DNA of 64,000 nucleotides from Massilia sp. YIM B02443 (GTDB taxonomy: Bacteria; Pseudomonadota; Gammaproteobacteria; Burkholderiales; Burkholderiaceae_D), in assembly GCF_030411955.1 (NCBI RefSeq), contig NZ_JASNRA010000001.1:310001-374000 (forward strand). The letters run 5' to 3'. How positions within the stretch are numbered: position 1 is the stretch's first letter; each line of letters begins with the position of its first letter. Both the position numbers and the translations under genes were made by a program. Shown in pieces: positions 63,254 through 64,000 of this stretch. The notes under the pieces are model-generated. The model saw only the letters and a list, made by a program, of their open reading frames with translations. It did no database searches and had not been told where the DNA came from.

Positions 63254-64000
63254 TTACTGGCGGGTATCCACCTGGATCAGCGGCTCGTCCACCGGCGCTG
63301 CGACCGGCTTGCGGGCACGGCCGACGCGGCGTGGGGTGACCACCTGGGCTGCGGCTTCACGCGCCGCAGCCAGCTTTTCCGGATCGGTCGAGGCCAGTTG
63401 CAGACCGGCCTTGGACAGCATGTCGCTCAGGTCGGCAGGCGCTTCGACAGCGGCAGGAGCAGGGGCAGGAGCAGGAGCCGGAGCAGGAGCCGGAGCAGGT
63501 GCTGGCGCAGCCGACACGGCTGGCGCTGCTGCCGGAGCCGGTTCCACAGCGACGGCGGCAACAGGTTCCACCACCCGTGCAGCTTCGACAACCGGAGCCG
63601 GCTGGATTTCGGCAGCCTGGGCTAGCGGAGCAGCTTGCTCGACTGGCGCGGCGGCGACCGGCGCCGGTTCGGCGACGACCGCTGCAGCAGCAGGTGCAGC
63701 AACAGGTGCAGGTGCAGCAGCTTGCTCTGCAGCACGCGCAGCGGCGATCGACGCAGCAGTCGGGAACATGCCTTGGAACACGTTGTCCGCTGCCGGCGCG
63801 GCTGGCGCAGGTGCTGGAACAGCGGCAGCCATCGACGCCGCGGTCGGGAACGGCCATGGGCCCGGCTCGCCCTTCGCGTCGGCGTGGCGCGCCGGCTTGG
63901 CCTTGCCGGCTTTGGCGGCGGCAGCGACTTTCGCAGCTTCCTCATCCGCAACCGGCGTAAATGCCGGGGCGAACGCCGAAGCTTCCTCGTTACCGTCGAT
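63254..64000 (-). CDS. rne: Ribonuclease E, C-terminal part (5' end outside window)
   Basis: 248 residues visible, no start in the window. The frame is open to position 64000 and ends VDEPLIQVDTRQ, the conserved tail of Burkholderiales RNase E. The rest is the disordered Ala/Pro-rich region (runs of AP and APA repeats, then SDMLSKAGLQLASTDPEKLAAAREAAA) that acts as a scaffold for degradosome partners. The catalytic half lies beyond the right edge. The rne-moaA order agrees with other Burkholderiales. Confidence 0.85.
   Translation of the reverse strand: MDGNEEASAFAPAFTPVADEEAAKVAAAAKAGKAKPARHADAKGEPGPWPFPTAASMAAAVPAPAPAAPAADNVFQGMFPTAASIAAARAAEQAAAPAPVAAPAAAAVVAEPAPVAAAPVEQAAPLAQAAEIQPAPVVEAARVVEPVAAVAVEPAPAAAPAVSAAPAPAPAPAPAPAPAPAPAAVEAPADLSDMLSKAGLQLASTDPEKLAAAREAAAQVVTPRRVGRARKPVAAPVDEPLIQVDTRQ

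Noticed and set aside
63430..63830. Ala/Pro repeat tract as a separate gene or surface protein
   Set aside because: It is in frame with the conserved RNase E C-terminal tail and fits the disordered scaffold region of that enzyme.

Overview
The window is a high-GC stretch of bacterial chromosome. Gene content and synteny point to Betaproteobacteria, order Burkholderiales, most likely Oxalobacteraceae (Massilia or a close relative). Supporting signs are the rne / moaA / mobA-moeA neighbourhood, the ribF-ileS-lspA-coaBC-dut run, the fkpB-ispH pair, a phasin gene and the prkA-yeaH-spoVR operon. There is no prophage, CRISPR array, plasmid backbone or rRNA operon. The accessory content is mainly short palindromic repeats plus one REP-associated transposase. 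Genus assignment is inference.

Layout. 1-2.6 kb: a GspE/PilB-type ATPase that runs off the left edge, a spermidine-synthase-like protein and a glycine-zipper envelope protein, all on the minus strand. 3.0-8.2 kb (plus): orphan barstar, purN, an RsmB-type rRNA methyltransferase, an MscS channel and a fatty acid desaturase. 8.4-9.8 kb (minus): rpmG, rpmB, radC. 9.9-15.2 kb (plus): fkpB-ispH, then a branched-chain amino acid ABC operon (livHMGF) without a binding protein, preceded by a strong terminator-like leader. 15.4-22.4 kb: phasin, DMT exporter, nitroreductase, PbpG, IclR regulator, DgkA, 1-Cys peroxiredoxin, TauE/SafE. 22.5-26.3 kb: the sulfate operon cysTWA ending in a CysB-type regulator. 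26.5-30.9 kb (minus): NUDIX, aat, bpt, pyrD, aldo-keto reductase. About 31.1 kb: initiator tRNA-Met. 31.2-35.7 kb: DsbA-like isomerase, Tdi1-like orphan immunity protein, AlkA, DMT transporter, XdhC. 35.9-43.3 kb (minus): a degenerate M48 lipoprotein, dut, coaBC, lspA, ileS, ribF. 43.5-47.4 kb (minus): TonB-ExbB-ExbD-ExbD-TPR energy-transduction operon. 48.3-53.3 kb (minus): prkA, yeaH, spoVR. 54-59.4 kb (plus): adenine deaminase, FtsX-like permease, truncated haemoglobin, RmuC. 59.4-60.1 kb: RAYT transposase with flanking REPs. 60.1-64 kb (minus): an in-frame mobA-moeA fusion, moaA, and the C-terminal end of rne.

Most interesting signals. (i) A REP/BIME family whose units start with GTAG, the hallmark of RAYT substrates, lies in six places and sits beside a RAYT gene; four copies share asymmetric short and long hairpin ends but carry the core in either orientation. 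(ii) MobA and MoeA are one polypeptide. (iii) An M48-like lipoprotein has lost the first His and the Glu of HExxH. (iv) A perfect 11-bp hairpin buries the Shine-Dalgarno region and start codon of cysT. (v) A promoter plus strong terminator precedes livH, suggesting attenuation or a small RNA. I found no clearly new multi-gene defence or biosynthetic system.
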